This document shows positions 16,515 through 25,736 of a DNA stretch of 39,288 nt, piece after piece. The first letter of the stretch is position 1. Every line of letters starts with the position of its first letter. Under the pieces are notes generated by a model. The model did no database searches. It was given only the letters and a program-made list of their open reading frames with translations, and was not told where the DNA came from. Origin of the DNA: Synergistaceae bacterium. Its GTDB lineage: Bacteria; Synergistota; Synergistia; Synergistales; Synergistaceae. The stretch covers positions 1 to 39,288 of the forward strand of contig JAITOY010000021.1 of assembly GCA_031289775.1 (NCBI GenBank), written 5' to 3'. Both the position numbers and the translations under genes were made by a program.

Positions 16515-17326
16515 CGAGCGGCGGCCCTTTTTTCCGCCGGCAGCCCGAACGAGCCGCAGACACGGCTGATGACGCACTCGCCGCACTCGGGTTTTCTGGC
16601 GCGGCATATCTTCCTGCCATGCTCTATCATGTCCAGATGCCCTCCTCTGCAAAGATCGTACGGCACAGTCGCTTCGAGGAACTCCTGTATCCTCTCCGGC
16701 GATGCCTTTTCGCCGGCCCAGCCCAGCCTTCGCGATAACCTCGCCACATGTGTGTCGACGGGAAACGCCGGCATGTCGAGGTCGAACGCCATGACACAGG
16801 CGACCGTCTTAGGGCCTATCCCCGGAAGAGCCGAGAGGTAGGACCTCACGTCCTCCGGCGCCCAGTCAAGCATCGCGACGAGGCTATAGCCGCCGAAATC
16901 GCTGAAAATTCTCCCGAGGATGTCCTTCATCCTCGCGGCCTTCGTGCCGCCGAGCCCTGCCGGCCTTATGAGCGAGGTTATATCCGAGGAGGACAGCGCA
17001 GCGACCTCGCCCCACGCCGGGTGTCCAGCGCGAAGCGTTTCGTACGCCTTATCCCTGTTCCTGTCGTTCGTATTCTGGGAGAGCAGGGTCAGCATGAGGC
17101 CATCCAAGGGCTCGCCAGTGGCGAACTCGTCCGCCGGGAGGAGGCCAAAACCATATAGCTCCTCCAGCTCGCGCAGGACGAACAGAATGTGGTTCAGGCT
17201 GCCGGGGTGAAGGACAGACGGCGAAACACTCGCCGCGCCCCGCGGGGCTTGCCGCGGCGCCGCGCCACTCGCTCGTTTGGCGGGCTCGTTCCGCTCAGTT
17301 CTCTTCGTCCCCGTCGCTCTGCTCAT
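16511..17326 (-). CDS. nth: Endonuclease III-type DNA glycosylase/AP lyase
   Basis: A base-excision repair enzyme that removes oxidised pyrimidines and cuts at abasic sites. A basic, low-complexity N-terminal extension (about 40 residues, RASGAAPRQAPRGAAS) precedes the core. The core has LLSQNTNDRN, the helix-hairpin-helix LPGIGPKTVACVM with the catalytic Lys (about 165), the catalytic Asp in FPVDTHVARLSRR, and a C-terminal [4Fe-4S] loop with exact C-x6-C-x2-C-x5-C spacing (CRARKPECGECVISRVC). Residues needed for glycosylase/lyase activity are therefore present. The start at 17326 lies inside the end of the lon-like gene (32-bp overlap) with a weak ribosome site (GAGG), suggesting coupling; a start nearer the core, without the extension, is possible. 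Confidence 0.9.
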   Translation of the reverse strand: MSRATGTKRTERNEPAKRASGAAPRQAPRGAASVSPSVLHPGSLNHILFVLRELEELYGFGLLPADEFATGEPLDGLMLTLLSQNTNDRNRDKAYETLRAGHPAWGEVAALSSSDITSLIRPAGLGGTKAARMKDILGRIFSDFGGYSLVAMLDWAPEDVRSYLSALPGIGPKTVACVMAFDLDMPAFPVDTHVARLSRRLGWAGEKASPERIQEFLEATVPYDLCRGGHLDMIEHGRKICRARKPECGECVISRVCGSFGLPAEKRAAAR

Positions 17327-19835
17327 CGTCCTCTTCGCCCTCGTCCCCGCCGTTTTCGTTTGTCTTCCCGGACAGCTCGCGCCTGAGCTTTGCGGAGCGG
17401 TCGAGCCAGCTCCTCAAACACGCTTTTGTCCTGCCGTGGACGCTGTCTGCCGGGTACGAACCGTCTGGCAGGGGAGAGCCTGCCGGGACGCCGGTAAGTA
17501 TCTCTATCCCCTCGTCTATCGTAGAGACGGTCCAAACGTTGAACAGGCCGTCTCGCACCGCGTCGAGGACGTCGTAGTGCAGCATGAGGTGCTTCACGTT
17601 CTGCTGAGGGATCATTACGCCCTGCGTGCCCGTGAGCCCCTTGACCTTACAGTAGCTGAAAAAGCCCTCGATTTTTTCGTTGACACCGCCTATCGGCTGA
17701 ACGCCCCCGAACTGATCCACGGAGCCAGTGACGGCGATATCCTGCCGAAGCGGCGCGCCGGACAGGGCAGACAGGAGACAATAAAGCTCCGTCGAGGACG
17801 CGCTATCCCCCTCTATCCCGCCATAAGTCTGCTCGAACGCGATGCTCGCGGAGATCGAAATGGGCATGTCCTGGGCGTACATCCTGCCAAGGTAGCTCGA
17901 CAGGGTCAGAAGCCCTTTGTTATGTATAGGGCCGGTCATCTTTACCTCACGCTCTATGTTGACGACGCCCTCGCGCCCCATATATACGTTGGCGCTGATC
18001 CGCACCGGATGCCCAAACGTATGGTCGACCATGGATATCACGGTGAGACCGTTGATCTGGCCAACGGCCGTTCCCTCCGTGTCTATCCTTATGACGCCGG
18101 TCTCAAAGGCGCGGCGGTAGCGCTCCTCCACGAGGTTGGATCTGTCGTTTTTTTCGTTGAAAGCCTTTATGACGTGCTTGAAGCCCACAAGTTCCGCCTT
18201 GTCCATACGAGCCCAGACCGTCGCCTCCGTCAGGAGCTCGGCTATCTTGTTGAACTGGGTTGACATCCTGTCCTGTTCGTCGACGAGGCGCGACGCGCAC
18301 TCTATGACCTCGGCCACGGCCGCGGCCGTGAAGGGTATCTTGCCGTCGTTCGCTACGAACTGCGCTATAACGCAGGCGAGCTTGTACTCCATCTCGCGGT
18401 TGCGCGGCATGTCGGACTCGAAGTCAGCCTTGACCTTGAAGATTTTCTGAAACTCAGGGTCGTATAAATTGAGGAGGTGATGGAGATAATATGTGCCGAC
18501 GATAACGACTTTGACCTTTATGGGGATGGCCTCGGGGCGGAGAGAGGCGACCGGGATGTAGCCCAGGTGTTCGCCGAGGTTCTCGATGGCGAGTTCGCCG
18601 GACGTAAGAACCCTCTTCAGTGCGTCCCACGACATGAACTGCCTCAGGACGTTCTCCGCCTCTAGCAGAAGGTACCCGCCGTTCGCCTTGTGAAGCGCCC
18701 CTGCCTTGATCCTGCGAAAGTCCGTGTAGAGATAACCCTGCCTGCTCTCATATTCGACCTTGCCCATCAGGTTGTAGTAGGTCGGGTTTGTCTCGCGAAT
18801 GACCGGCGCGCCGGCGTCAGGGTCGTTCGAGACAAACACGTTTACCGTAAACCGGCTGAAGTCGGCCTCCGCGTTATCGTCGCGCGTCGCCGCCACAAAC
18901 ATGCCAAAGTTCTCCACTATGTCCTCGGCCAGCTTGTCTATCCAGGCGATCAGCTTCTCGTTATCGCTGAATTTTTCCTTCAGCTCCGAGAGAGTGGGCT
19001 GTGTAGCGTTGCGGCATATCTGGGCCTCCAGCTCCTTTATCTTCTCCTTGAGCTCCTTCTCCCTCTCCCGCATCGTACGGAGCGTTTCGAGCGTCTTCTG
19101 AGCTATGTCCTCTGATTTTTTCTGGATCGCGTTCTGCTCGTCCTCTGACAGCTTCTCGAACTCGTCTGGCTGCATCTCTCTTGTAACGAGTTTAGGCTCC
19201 TTTGGCTCCGTCGCGTCTTCACCGCCTTCCGAACAGGCCTCGGCGTCTCCCGAGTCGGCGGCGGGTTTCTCCTCTTTGAGGAGCGGCAGGTTCACAAAAC
19301 CCTGCGGCGTTCGTTTTATGGAGAAATTCTGTTCAGCGGCATAAGCGCGAAGCGAATCCATCAACTCGCCGACCTTCTCTTGAAAATCTTTGACGAGAGT
19401 TGCCTTGTTGTCCTCGTACTCGCTATTGTCAAATGCCTTGCCGAGGTTTATCTTGAGATCCTCCAGCAGATCCGTCATAGTGGAGGCGAGTATTTTGCCG
19501 CTGCCGGCAGAGAGATTTATGGCGAGCGGCTCGCCGGGCTCGTCGAAGTTGTAGACGTAAACCCAGTCGTCCGGGGACGCCATGTCCCTTGCCCTCTCCT
19601 TCATCGCCTCGAGCGTATATGTCGTCCGTCCGCTGCCCGGATTGCCGACGACGAAAATATTGTAGCCCTTCCTGTCCACCTCGAGCGCGAAAGATATGGC
19701 GCCAACCGCCCTGGTCTGACCTATAAGCTGCTTGAGGCATGTCAATCCTTCGGTCGTCTCAAACCCGAGAGACCCAGCGTCGGTCTTGCGCCGCAGCTTC
19801 TCAATTGGCAGCTTTTTAGACTCTATAATAGACAT
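17295..19835 (-). CDS. Lon-related protease (YcbZ/LonB-like, AAA_32 family)
   Basis: An 846-aa protease in the COG1067 Lon-like group, not classical LonA: it lacks the N-terminal substrate domain. The order is an AAA-type domain whose P-loop reads GNPGSGRT (64-71, Arg where Lys is usual), a long inserted coiled coil (about 200-290, KSEDIAQKTLETLRTMREREKELKEK), the second part of the ATPase with GGYLLLEAENVL, and a C-terminal Lon protease domain. The Ser/Lys dyad lies in EGDSASSTELY (about 677) and VNEKIEGFF (about 720). An acidic C-terminal tail (GDEGEEDDEQSDGDEEN) overlaps the nth start. Substrates are unknown; it may degrade or unfold specific proteins. ATG 19835 has GGGGGGA upstream. It is first in the operon with nth and DUF362. 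Confidence 0.9.
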   Translation of the reverse strand: MSIIESKKLPIEKLRRKTDAGSLGFETTEGLTCLKQLIGQTRAVGAISFALEVDRKGYNIFVVGNPGSGRTTYTLEAMKERARDMASPDDWVYVYNFDEPGEPLAINLSAGSGKILASTMTDLLEDLKINLGKAFDNSEYEDNKATLVKDFQEKVGELMDSLRAYAAEQNFSIKRTPQGFVNLPLLKEEKPAADSGDAEACSEGGEDATEPKEPKLVTREMQPDEFEKLSEDEQNAIQKKSEDIAQKTLETLRTMREREKELKEKIKELEAQICRNATQPTLSELKEKFSDNEKLIAWIDKLAEDIVENFGMFVAATRDDNAEADFSRFTVNVFVSNDPDAGAPVIRETNPTYYNLMGKVEYESRQGYLYTDFRRIKAGALHKANGGYLLLEAENVLRQFMSWDALKRVLTSGELAIENLGEHLGYIPVASLRPEAIPIKVKVVIVGTYYLHHLLNLYDPEFQKIFKVKADFESDMPRNREMEYKLACVIAQFVANDGKIPFTAAAVAEVIECASRLVDEQDRMSTQFNKIAELLTEATVWARMDKAELVGFKHVIKAFNEKNDRSNLVEERYRRAFETGVIRIDTEGTAVGQINGLTVISMVDHTFGHPVRISANVYMGREGVVNIEREVKMTGPIHNKGLLTLSSYLGRMYAQDMPISISASIAFEQTYGGIEGDSASSTELYCLLSALSGAPLRQDIAVTGSVDQFGGVQPIGGVNEKIEGFFSYCKVKGLTGTQGVMIPQQNVKHLMLHYDVLDAVRDGLFNVWTVSTIDEGIEILTGVPAGSPLPDGSYPADSVHGRTKACLRSWLDRSAKLRRELSGKTNENGGDEGEEDDEQSDGDEEN

Positions 19836-19925
19836 GAGAATCCCCCCGCCGTTTTGCCCTGAAGAGCCGATTGATTGTTCCGCTTCGGCGATAAATCAGC
19901 TCTTCTTTCGATCTATAGAAACTAT

Positions 19926-19955
19926 AAAAAAGGAGACGACTCTAAATCGCCTCCT
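19926..19955 (-). terminator. Intrinsic terminator of the cold-shock gene
   Basis: The minus strand reads AGGAGGCGA, a 7-nt loop, then TCGTCTCCT (9 bp with one G-T pair), then TTTTTTA. It is about 90 bp past the csp stop and just before the lon-like gene, separating the two transcripts. Confidence 0.85.
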
Positions 19956-20044
19956 CAAATAGTCACCCGTTCCGCGTTCCGAAGAAATGCCGCTTACAAG
20001 TCACACAGACAATCTTCTCTCCTGAAAGAACCCCTGCAGCAGCG

Positions 20045-20248
20045 TTAGATTTTAACTACGTCGGAAGCCTGCGGCCCCTTTGTGCCCTGGGTAATCTCGA
20101 AAGAAACTTTTTGTCCCTCGTCCAGTGTCTTAAACCCTTCGCCCTGAATGGCGCTGAAGTGTACAAATACGTCGCTGCCCTCATCCGTTGTGATGAATCC
20201 ATAGCCCTTGGTTGCGTTAAACCATTTTACCGTGCCGTTGCTTTTCAA
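20045..20248 (-). CDS. Cold-shock domain protein
   Basis: A 67-aa single OB-fold nucleic-acid chaperone of the CspA/CspB type. RNP1 is seen as KGYGFI and RNP2 as VFVHF, with NGTVKWFN at the start and GPQASDV near the end. It binds single-stranded RNA/DNA and prevents secondary structure. The start codon is TTG 20248: GGAGG is 9 nt upstream. An ATG 5 bp nearer the ribosome site is out of frame and meets TGA after two codons (ATGATTTGA), so it cannot be the start. The gene has its own promoter and terminator. The leader is only about 50 nt, far shorter than the E. coli cspA thermosensor leader. Confidence 0.95.
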   Translation of the reverse strand: MKSNGTVKWFNATKGYGFITTDEGSDVFVHFSAIQGEGFKTLDEGQKVSFEITQGTKGPQASDVVKI

Positions 20249-20305
20249 ATCATGTTGCCTCCCAACAAGAAATTATCGTTGCCGGCGGCGCCTGCCGACA
20301 GTCGC

Positions 20306-20334
20306 ACAATAGTTGAATTTCCCGCATCTGTCAA
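20306..20334 (-). promoter_or_regulatory. Sigma70-type promoter of the cold-shock gene
   Basis: Minus strand: TTGACA (20334-20329, perfect), a 17-nt spacer, TATTGT (20311-20306). It lies about 55 bp upstream of the TTG start. Confidence 0.8.
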
Positions 20335-20502
20335 GTATTGTTCCGTAATAATTACTCGAAATCCGGTAGATTACGGTTTATAAATTGCGTAAATTCGCAA
20401 TTTGCGAAAATTCGTAGCATTTTAACGAAAATGTCCTAATATAAAGATTATATCCAGCCATTCAAGGCACACCGTCCGGGATCATTCACGGAGCATTAAT
20501 TT
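20335..20502. other. AT-rich divergent intergenic region between csp and clpB
   Basis: Holds AT-rich sequence including a near-palindrome around GCGTAAATTCGCAATTTGCGAAAATTCG (about 20385-20412). No gene is visible. No CIRCE (TTAGCACTC-N9-GAGTGCTAA) or other known heat-shock operator was seen. Confidence 0.5.
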
Positions 20503-20530
20503 TTGACATTGTCTGATTAATACTTATGAT
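20503..20530 (+). promoter_or_regulatory. Sigma70-type promoter of clpB with overlapping direct repeats
   Basis: TTGACA (20503-20508), a 16-nt spacer, TATGAT (20525-20530). Two copies of TGATTAATA (20514-20522 and 20527-20535) start 13 bp apart and cover the -10; a third partial copy TGATAAT follows at 20544. These may be regulator sites. Confidence 0.75.
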
Positions 20531-20577
20531 TAATAATAGTCAATGATAATCAAGCCATAAGGATGGAGGATGAATTG

Positions 20578-23175
20578 ATGAACCTTAATAAAATGACCGA
20601 AAAGTCACAGGCGGCGCTTTTCGACGCACAGAACGCGGCGGTGAGCCGAGGACATCAGGAGGTAGACGAGCTTCATCTCCTTCTGGCGCTGATCACCCAG
20701 GAGAACGGCCTGATTCCGCGTATCCTCGAAAACATGGGAGTATCGAAAGAAGCGCTCATCAAAAGCGTCGAGGGCGAGCTCTCGGCAAAACCGAGGATAT
20801 CAGGCGCCGGGTATCAGGCCGATAAAATCCTTGTCTCGCAGGGCCTCGCGGCAAAACTGACGGAGGCTGAGGAGACGGCGCGCCGCATGAAGGACGACTA
20901 CGTCTCTGTGGAACACGTCTTTCTGCGCCTGCTGGACTCGCCGCTCTCGTCGCCGATCGGAAAGATCTTCAAAACGTTCGGCATAACGGAAGAGCGTTTT
21001 CTCTCCGTGCTGACCCAGGCGAGAGGCAACCAGCGCGTCACCGGCAGCAACCCTGAGGAGACGTATGAAGTTCTCGAAAAATATGGGAGGGACCTCGTCA
21101 AGGAAGCTCGAGAGAACAGGCTCGACCCCGTCATCGGGCGCGACGAGGAGATCAGGCGCGTCATCCGTATTTTAAGCCGCAAGACAAAAAACAACCCCGT
21201 CCTAATTGGCGAACCGGGGGTGGGAAAAACCGCCGTCGTCGAGGGCCTCGCCATGAGGATAGTGAGAGGCGACGTGCCGGAGGGCCTGAAGGACCGCTCG
21301 CTTTTCGCCCTCGACATGGGCTCGCTCATCGCGGGCGCGAAGTACAGGGGCGAGTTCGAGGAACGTCTGAAAGCGGTGCTCACCGAGATCAAAAAGAGCG
21401 AGGGACGGGTCATCCTCTTCATAGACGAGCTGCACACGATAGTCGGCGCGGGCAAGACGGACGGCGCTCTCGACGCGGGGAACATGCTGAAGCCAATGCT
21501 CGCCCGCGGCGAGCTGCACTGCATCGGAGCGACCACAACAGCCGAATATCGTATGCACATAGAGAAGGACGCCGCGTTAGAACGGCGCTTTCAACCGGTC
21601 GTCGTCGAACAGCCGGACATACAGGACACCATCTCGATCCTGCGCGGTCTGAAGGAGCGCTTTCAGGTACACCACGGCGTCAGGATACAGGACAACGCTC
21701 TTGTGTCCGCAGCCATCCTCTCGAACAGATACATAGCCGACAGGTTCCTGCCAGACAAGGCGATAGATCTCGTGGACGAGGCGTGCGCAATGATCCGCAC
21801 GGATATCGACTCCATGCCCGCCGAGCTGGACTCAGTCTCGCGGAGGATCATGCGGCTCGAGATAGAGGAGGCCGCGCTCAAGAAGGAGAGCGACAGGGCG
21901 AGCGCCGACCGCCTCGATGCCCTCTCTAAGGAGCTGGGCGACCTGCGCGAGCAGTCTGACACGCTGACGGTTCAATACGATTCCGAGAAAGCGTCCATAG
22001 CGAGCGTGCGCGCCCTTCGCGAACGGATAGAGGCGACGAACAGGGACATAGAAAAAGCGGAGAGGGAGTACGACCTCAACAAGGCGGCCGAGCTACGCCA
22101 CGGCGTCCTCCCCGGCCTCGCGAAAAAACTCAGGGACGAGGAGGCCAGCCAGGGCGAGAGCGTCCACAGGCTTCTGAGAGAGGAGGTCACGGAGGAGGAA
22201 ATAGCCTCCATCGTCTCCAAATGGACCGGCATACCTGTCACAAAACTTGTTGAGGGCGAGAAGGAAAAGCTGCTTCGCCTCCCGGAGATACTGCACGCGC
22301 GCGTCATCGGCCAGGACGACGCCGTGAACCTCGTCTCCGACGCCGTGCTGCGGTCGAGATCCGGCATAAACGACCCGAGGCGGCCGATAGGGTCGTTCAT
22401 CTTCCTCGGCCCCACGGGCGTCGGCAAGACTGAGCTGGCCCGCACGTTGGCCGAGACGCTTTTCGACTCCGAGGAAAACATGATAAGGATAGACATGTCC
22501 GAGTACATGGAGCGCCACGCGACGTCGCGCCTCATCGGCGCGCCTCCCGGATACGTCGGCTACGACGACGGCGGACAGTTGACGGAGGCCGTGAGGCGGC
22601 GCCCATACGCCGTCGTCCTTTTCGACGAGATAGAAAAGGCGCACCCGGACGTTTTCAACATCCTGCTGCAGATACTCGACGACGGACATGTGACGGACAG
22701 CCACGGCCTCACTGTGAGCTTCAAGAACACCGTCATCATAATGACGAGCAACATCGGCGCGCACGCCATGGCGAACGGCCTCTCGTCCGCCGGAACTATC
22801 GCCGGCGAGACACGGGACTCCGTGATGAGAGATCTGCGCGAGCACTTCAAACCGGAGTTTCTGAACCGCGTCGACGACGTGATCCTATTCAAACCGCTGA
22901 GGCTCGACGAGATAGAGCGGATAGTAAAACTCGTTGTCGACTCCGTAGCCAAGCGCCTGGCCGACCGCAATATTTCGCTCGACGTGACGCCCGGCGCTTT
23001 GTCTCTGATAGCGAAAAATTCATACGACCCGGTGTACGGCGCGCGCCCGATAAAGCGCTACATCCAGAGAAACCTCGAGACCCCGATAGCGCGCGAGCTG
23101 ATAAGCGGGGAGGTCGCCAACGGCGGAACCGTAAAAGTCGAAAACCAGGGCGCCGACCTCGTCGTGAGCGTATAA
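20578..23175 (+). CDS. clpB: ATP-dependent disaggregase ClpB
   Basis: A hexameric Hsp100 that pulls polypeptides out of aggregates with DnaK. Domains: an N-terminal Clp repeat region (1-145), NBD1 with Walker A GEPGVGKT (about 210) and Walker B ILFIDE (about 279), a middle coiled-coil (about 395-525), and NBD2 with Walker A GPTGVGKT (about 611), Walker B VVLFDE (about 679) and [11 protein letters not shown] pore loop. The middle domain and the lack of an IGF-type loop separate it from ClpA. Start choice: GGAGGA (20566-20571) is 7 nt from ATG 20578 ([11 protein letters not shown], the usual ClpB start); the upstream ATG 20563 has no room for a ribosome site. It is monocistronic, converging on ymdB. 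Confidence 0.97.
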   Translation: MNLNKMTEKSQAALFDAQNAAVSRGHQEVDELHLLLALITQENGLIPRILENMGVSKEALIKSVEGELSAKPRISGAGYQADKILVSQGLAAKLTEAEETARRMKDDYVSVEHVFLRLLDSPLSSPIGKIFKTFGITEERFLSVLTQARGNQRVTGSNPEETYEVLEKYGRDLVKEARENRLDPVIGRDEEIRRVIRILSRKTKNNPVLIGEPGVGKTAVVEGLAMRIVRGDVPEGLKDRSLFALDMGSLIAGAKYRGEFEERLKAVLTEIKKSEGRVILFIDELHTIVGAGKTDGALDAGNMLKPMLARGELHCIGATTTAEYRMHIEKDAALERRFQPVVVEQPDIQDTISILRGLKERFQVHHGVRIQDNALVSAAILSNRYIADRFLPDKAIDLVDEACAMIRTDIDSMPAELDSVSRRIMRLEIEEAALKKESDRASADRLDALSKELGDLREQSDTLTVQYDSEKASIASVRALRERIEATNRDIEKAEREYDLNKAAELRHGVLPGLAKKLRDEEASQGESVHRLLREEVTEEEIASIVSKWTGIPVTKLVEGEKEKLLRLPEILHARVIGQDDAVNLVSDAVLRSRSGINDPRRPIGSFIFLGPTGVGKTELARTLAETLFDSEENMIRIDMSEYMERHATSRLIGAPPGYVGYDDGGQLTEAVRRRPYAVVLFDEIEKAHPDVFNILLQILDDGHVTDSHGLTVSFKNTVIIMTSNIGAHAMANGLSSAGTIAGETRDSVMRDLREHFKPEFLNRVDDVILFKPLRLDEIERIVKLVVDSVAKRLADRNISLDVTPGALSLIAKNSYDPVYGARPIKRYIQRNLETPIARELISGEVANGGTVKVENQGADLVVSV

Positions 23176-23270
23176 GCTGCAACGGAAAAACAAGCGATAT
23201 GGGTCCATCTGGAATTTATTTTTTCAATTTACAAAATCCTGGGATCGAGGCGCCGCTGGAGGCGAAAACT

Positions 23271-24047
23271 CTAATCGACTGCCTCGTCGACTCTTTGGAT
23301 ATCGAGCGCTCTGCCAGTTTCGTTGTCGATGTCGATCACGACGCCTTGAACGCGCCTGGAGGATTCCTCGACCTCGAACCTGGACGGCACGCCAGTCAGA
23401 AACTTTGGCAGCACGGAGTCGTACCTCATGCCAATTACGCCGCCGTGACCTCCTGTCATGCCGACGTCGGAGATGAAAGCCGTGCCGCCTGGCAGGACGA
23501 CGTTATCGGCTGTCTGGACGTGCGTGTGTGTGCCAACTAGGGCCGAAACCCTGCCGTCCAGGTACCTCGCGAGAGCGACCTTCTCCGCTGTGGCCTCGGC
23601 GTGAAAGTCCACGAGTATCGCTGTCGCTCCGAGGAGCGACAGCGCGTTGTCAGATACCCTGAAAGGACAGTCTATTGGAGGCATAAACGCTCTCCCCTGG
23701 AGGTTGAGCACCCCAAGTTTGAGCCCATTTTTTTCGAATATGCCGAACCCAACGCCCAATGCGCCGGGCGGATAGTTCGCTGGCCTGAGAACCCTCGGCT
23801 CGCTGTTCAGAACCGGCACGAACTCTTTTTTGTCCCAGATGTGATTTCCTGACGTCATTACGTCTACGCCCAAGGCGAACAGCTCATCCATCAGGCGCTC
23901 GGTCATGCCAAAACCGGCGGCAGCGTTTTCGCAGTTGATCACGACAAAGTCGAAAGGGCCTGAAGTCGCGCGCAACGCTGGAAGCTTTTCCAAAAGCGCG
24001 CTTCTGCCAGGTTTTCCGAAGACATCGCCGATAAAAAGGGCTCTCAT
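23271..24047 (-). CDS. ymdB: YmdB-family metallophosphoesterase
   Basis: A 258-aa dimetal phosphodiesterase of the TIGR00282 group; B. subtilis YmdB hydrolyses cyclic nucleotides and affects biofilm choice. Visible ligands: GDVFGKPGR at the N-terminus, VINCENAAAGFG, TSGNHIWDKKE, DFHAEATAEK, VGTHTHVQTAD and GGTAFISDVGMTG, which together hold the metal Asp/Asn/His residues. Length and motif order match the family. Its start is 13 bp past the rny stop; the rny-ymdB pairing is conserved in many Firmicutes and related bacteria, suggesting a joint role in RNA or cell-fate control. Confidence 0.95.
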   Translation of the reverse strand: MRALFIGDVFGKPGRSALLEKLPALRATSGPFDFVVINCENAAAGFGMTERLMDELFALGVDVMTSGNHIWDKKEFVPVLNSEPRVLRPANYPPGALGVGFGIFEKNGLKLGVLNLQGRAFMPPIDCPFRVSDNALSLLGATAILVDFHAEATAEKVALARYLDGRVSALVGTHTHVQTADNVVLPGGTAFISDVGMTGGHGGVIGMRYDSVLPKFLTGVPSRFEVEESSRRVQGVVIDIDNETGRALDIQRVDEAVD

Positions 24048-24060
24048 TTAAAGACCCGTT

Positions 24061-25593
24061 TTATTTGGCGTAGTCCACGACGCGGGTCTCCCTGATCAGA
24101 GTGACCCTTATCTGGCCCGGGTACTTCATCTCGGACTCTATCTTGCGGGCTATGTCGTAGGCCAGCTTTTGCATACAGCCGTCGTCGGTTGTCTCGGGCG
24201 ATACGGCGACTCTCACCTCGCGTCCGGCCTGTATGGCGAAGGCCTTGCTGACTCCGTCAAACGACTTCGCGATCTCCTCCAGCTTCTCCAGCCTCTTGAC
24301 GTAGGCGTCGAGGCTCTCCCTGCGTGCGCCGGGACGGGACGCGCTTGCCGCGTCGGCCGCCGAGACCAGAAGCGCGTAGAGCGTCTGTGGCTCCTCGTCC
24401 TCGTGGTGAGAGGCTATGGCGTTGATTATCTCCGGAGCTTCATTGTATCTCCTCGCTATGTCCGCGCCTATTATCGCGTGAGGCCCCTCGATCTGATGAT
24501 CCACGGCCTTGCCTATGTCATGGAGCAAACCGGCTCTTTTCGCCAGGCTTTCGTCGAGCCCGAGCTCGGCGGCAAAGAGACCGCAGAGGTGCGCCACCTC
24601 GAGGCTGTGATGGAGGGCATTTTGCCCGTAACTTGCGCGGAAGCGCAATTGCCCGATCAACCTTCCCAGTTCGGGATGTATGTGCTTGACGCCTGTTTCG
24701 AGGAGCGCTTCCTCGCCAGCCTCTATGACCTGAGTCTCCACGTCCTTCTGTGCTTTCTCTATGATCTCCTCGATGCGTGCCGGGTGAATCCGGCCATCCT
24801 GAATCAGGCGCTCGAGCGACAGGCGCGCGACCTCGCGCCTTATTGGGTCGAAACAGCTGACTGTTACGGCCTCCGGCGTGTCGTCGACGATGAGGTCGAC
24901 TCCGGTGAGAGTCTCGAACGTTCTGATGTTGCGCCCTTCCCTGCCAATGATGCGGCCCTTCATCTCGTCAGACGGGATGTGAACCACGCTCACGGCTATC
25001 TCGGACGTGAAGTCGACGCTGCAACGCTGTATTGCGACGGCGATTATCTCCTGGGCTTTTCTGTCGGCGTCGCGTTTCGCTTTTTCTTCGAGTTCTTTCA
25101 GCCTGAGCCCGATGATGTGGTTAGCCTCTCCCTCGACCTTGGCCAGAAGAATGTTGCGCGCCTCCTCACGAGAGAGCTGGGCTATCTCCTCGATCCTAGT
25201 GAGCAACTGGCCCTCTCTCTCGGCCAGGCTCTCCATGCGGTGTTTTACTTCCTCGGTCTTGAGGCGGAACTCCTCCTCGCGTTTCGTGACATTCTCGAGC
25301 TTCCTGTCGAGATTTTCCTCTTTCTGTTCGAGTTTGCGTTCCGTTCGTTGTAATTCGTTCCTTCGTTCTTTTGTCTCTTTGTCGACGTCTTGGCGTAGTC
25401 GGTGTATTTCGTCCCTCGCCTCCGTCATGAGTTCCTTCCGTGACTGCTCTGCCTTGTTGGCTGAGTCCTGCAGCAGCTTCTCCGCTTTCGAGACCGCATC
25501 CTCCTGTTTTCTGCCGAGCACAGTCCTGTGGATGTATACCCCGGCTAAAACACCGATGACCACGGCGACAATAGATGCAAAAATCAACTCCAT
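24061..25593 (-). CDS. rny: Ribonuclease Y
   Basis: A 510-aa membrane-anchored endoribonuclease that starts mRNA decay. N-terminal helix ([17 protein letters not shown], 4-20), then a long charged coiled coil (about 30-195), a KH domain ([22 protein letters not shown], about 210), and a C-terminal HD domain ([37 protein letters not shown], with the His-Asp pair, around 330-365). The anchor, coiled coil, KH and HD order is diagnostic. ATG 25593 is preceded by GAGGTGATT. It has its own promoter just past the end of the upstream transglycosylase gene and is followed by ymdB. Confidence 0.97.
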   Translation of the reverse strand: MELIFASIVAVVIGVLAGVYIHRTVLGRKQEDAVSKAEKLLQDSANKAEQSRKELMTEARDEIHRLRQDVDKETKERRNELQRTERKLEQKEENLDRKLENVTKREEEFRLKTEEVKHRMESLAEREGQLLTRIEEIAQLSREEARNILLAKVEGEANHIIGLRLKELEEKAKRDADRKAQEIIAVAIQRCSVDFTSEIAVSVVHIPSDEMKGRIIGREGRNIRTFETLTGVDLIVDDTPEAVTVSCFDPIRREVARLSLERLIQDGRIHPARIEEIIEKAQKDVETQVIEAGEEALLETGVKHIHPELGRLIGQLRFRASYGQNALHHSLEVAHLCGLFAAELGLDESLAKRAGLLHDIGKAVDHQIEGPHAIIGADIARRYNEAPEIINAIASHHEDEEPQTLYALLVSAADAASASRPGARRESLDAYVKRLEKLEEIAKSFDGVSKAFAIQAGREVRVAVSPETTDDGCMQKLAYDIARKIESEMKYPGQIRVTLIRETRVVDYAK

Positions 25594-25689
25594 TACTCAA
25601 TCACCTCATTATATTGTTTGTCAAGGTACCATAAATATTTAGGAACGTACGATTCTGAAAACATCTAATAATAAAACCGTATACTCTAG

Positions 25690-25718
25690 ATTGTACAGGT
25701 AAAATTGTTCAAACTCAA
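25690..25718 (-). promoter_or_regulatory. Sigma70-type promoter of rny
   Basis: Minus strand: TTGAGT (25718-25713), a 17-nt spacer, TACAAT (25695-25690). It lies 19 bp past the transglycosylase stop and gives a leader of about 90 nt with no obvious structured element. Confidence 0.7.
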
Positions 25719-25736
25719 CCCTTATCTCACTTTTTG

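Noticed and set aside
17277..18263. 328-aa open frame on the plus strand opposite the Lon-like gene
   Set aside because: Antisense shadow without recognisable motifs or a ribosome site.
20249..20502. Long cspA-type thermosensor leader
   Set aside because: The csp promoter lies about 55 bp from the start, leaving a leader of only about 50 nt.
24169..25353. 394-aa open frame on the plus strand opposite rny
   Set aside because: Antisense shadow in GC-rich sequence; rny shows all its domains.
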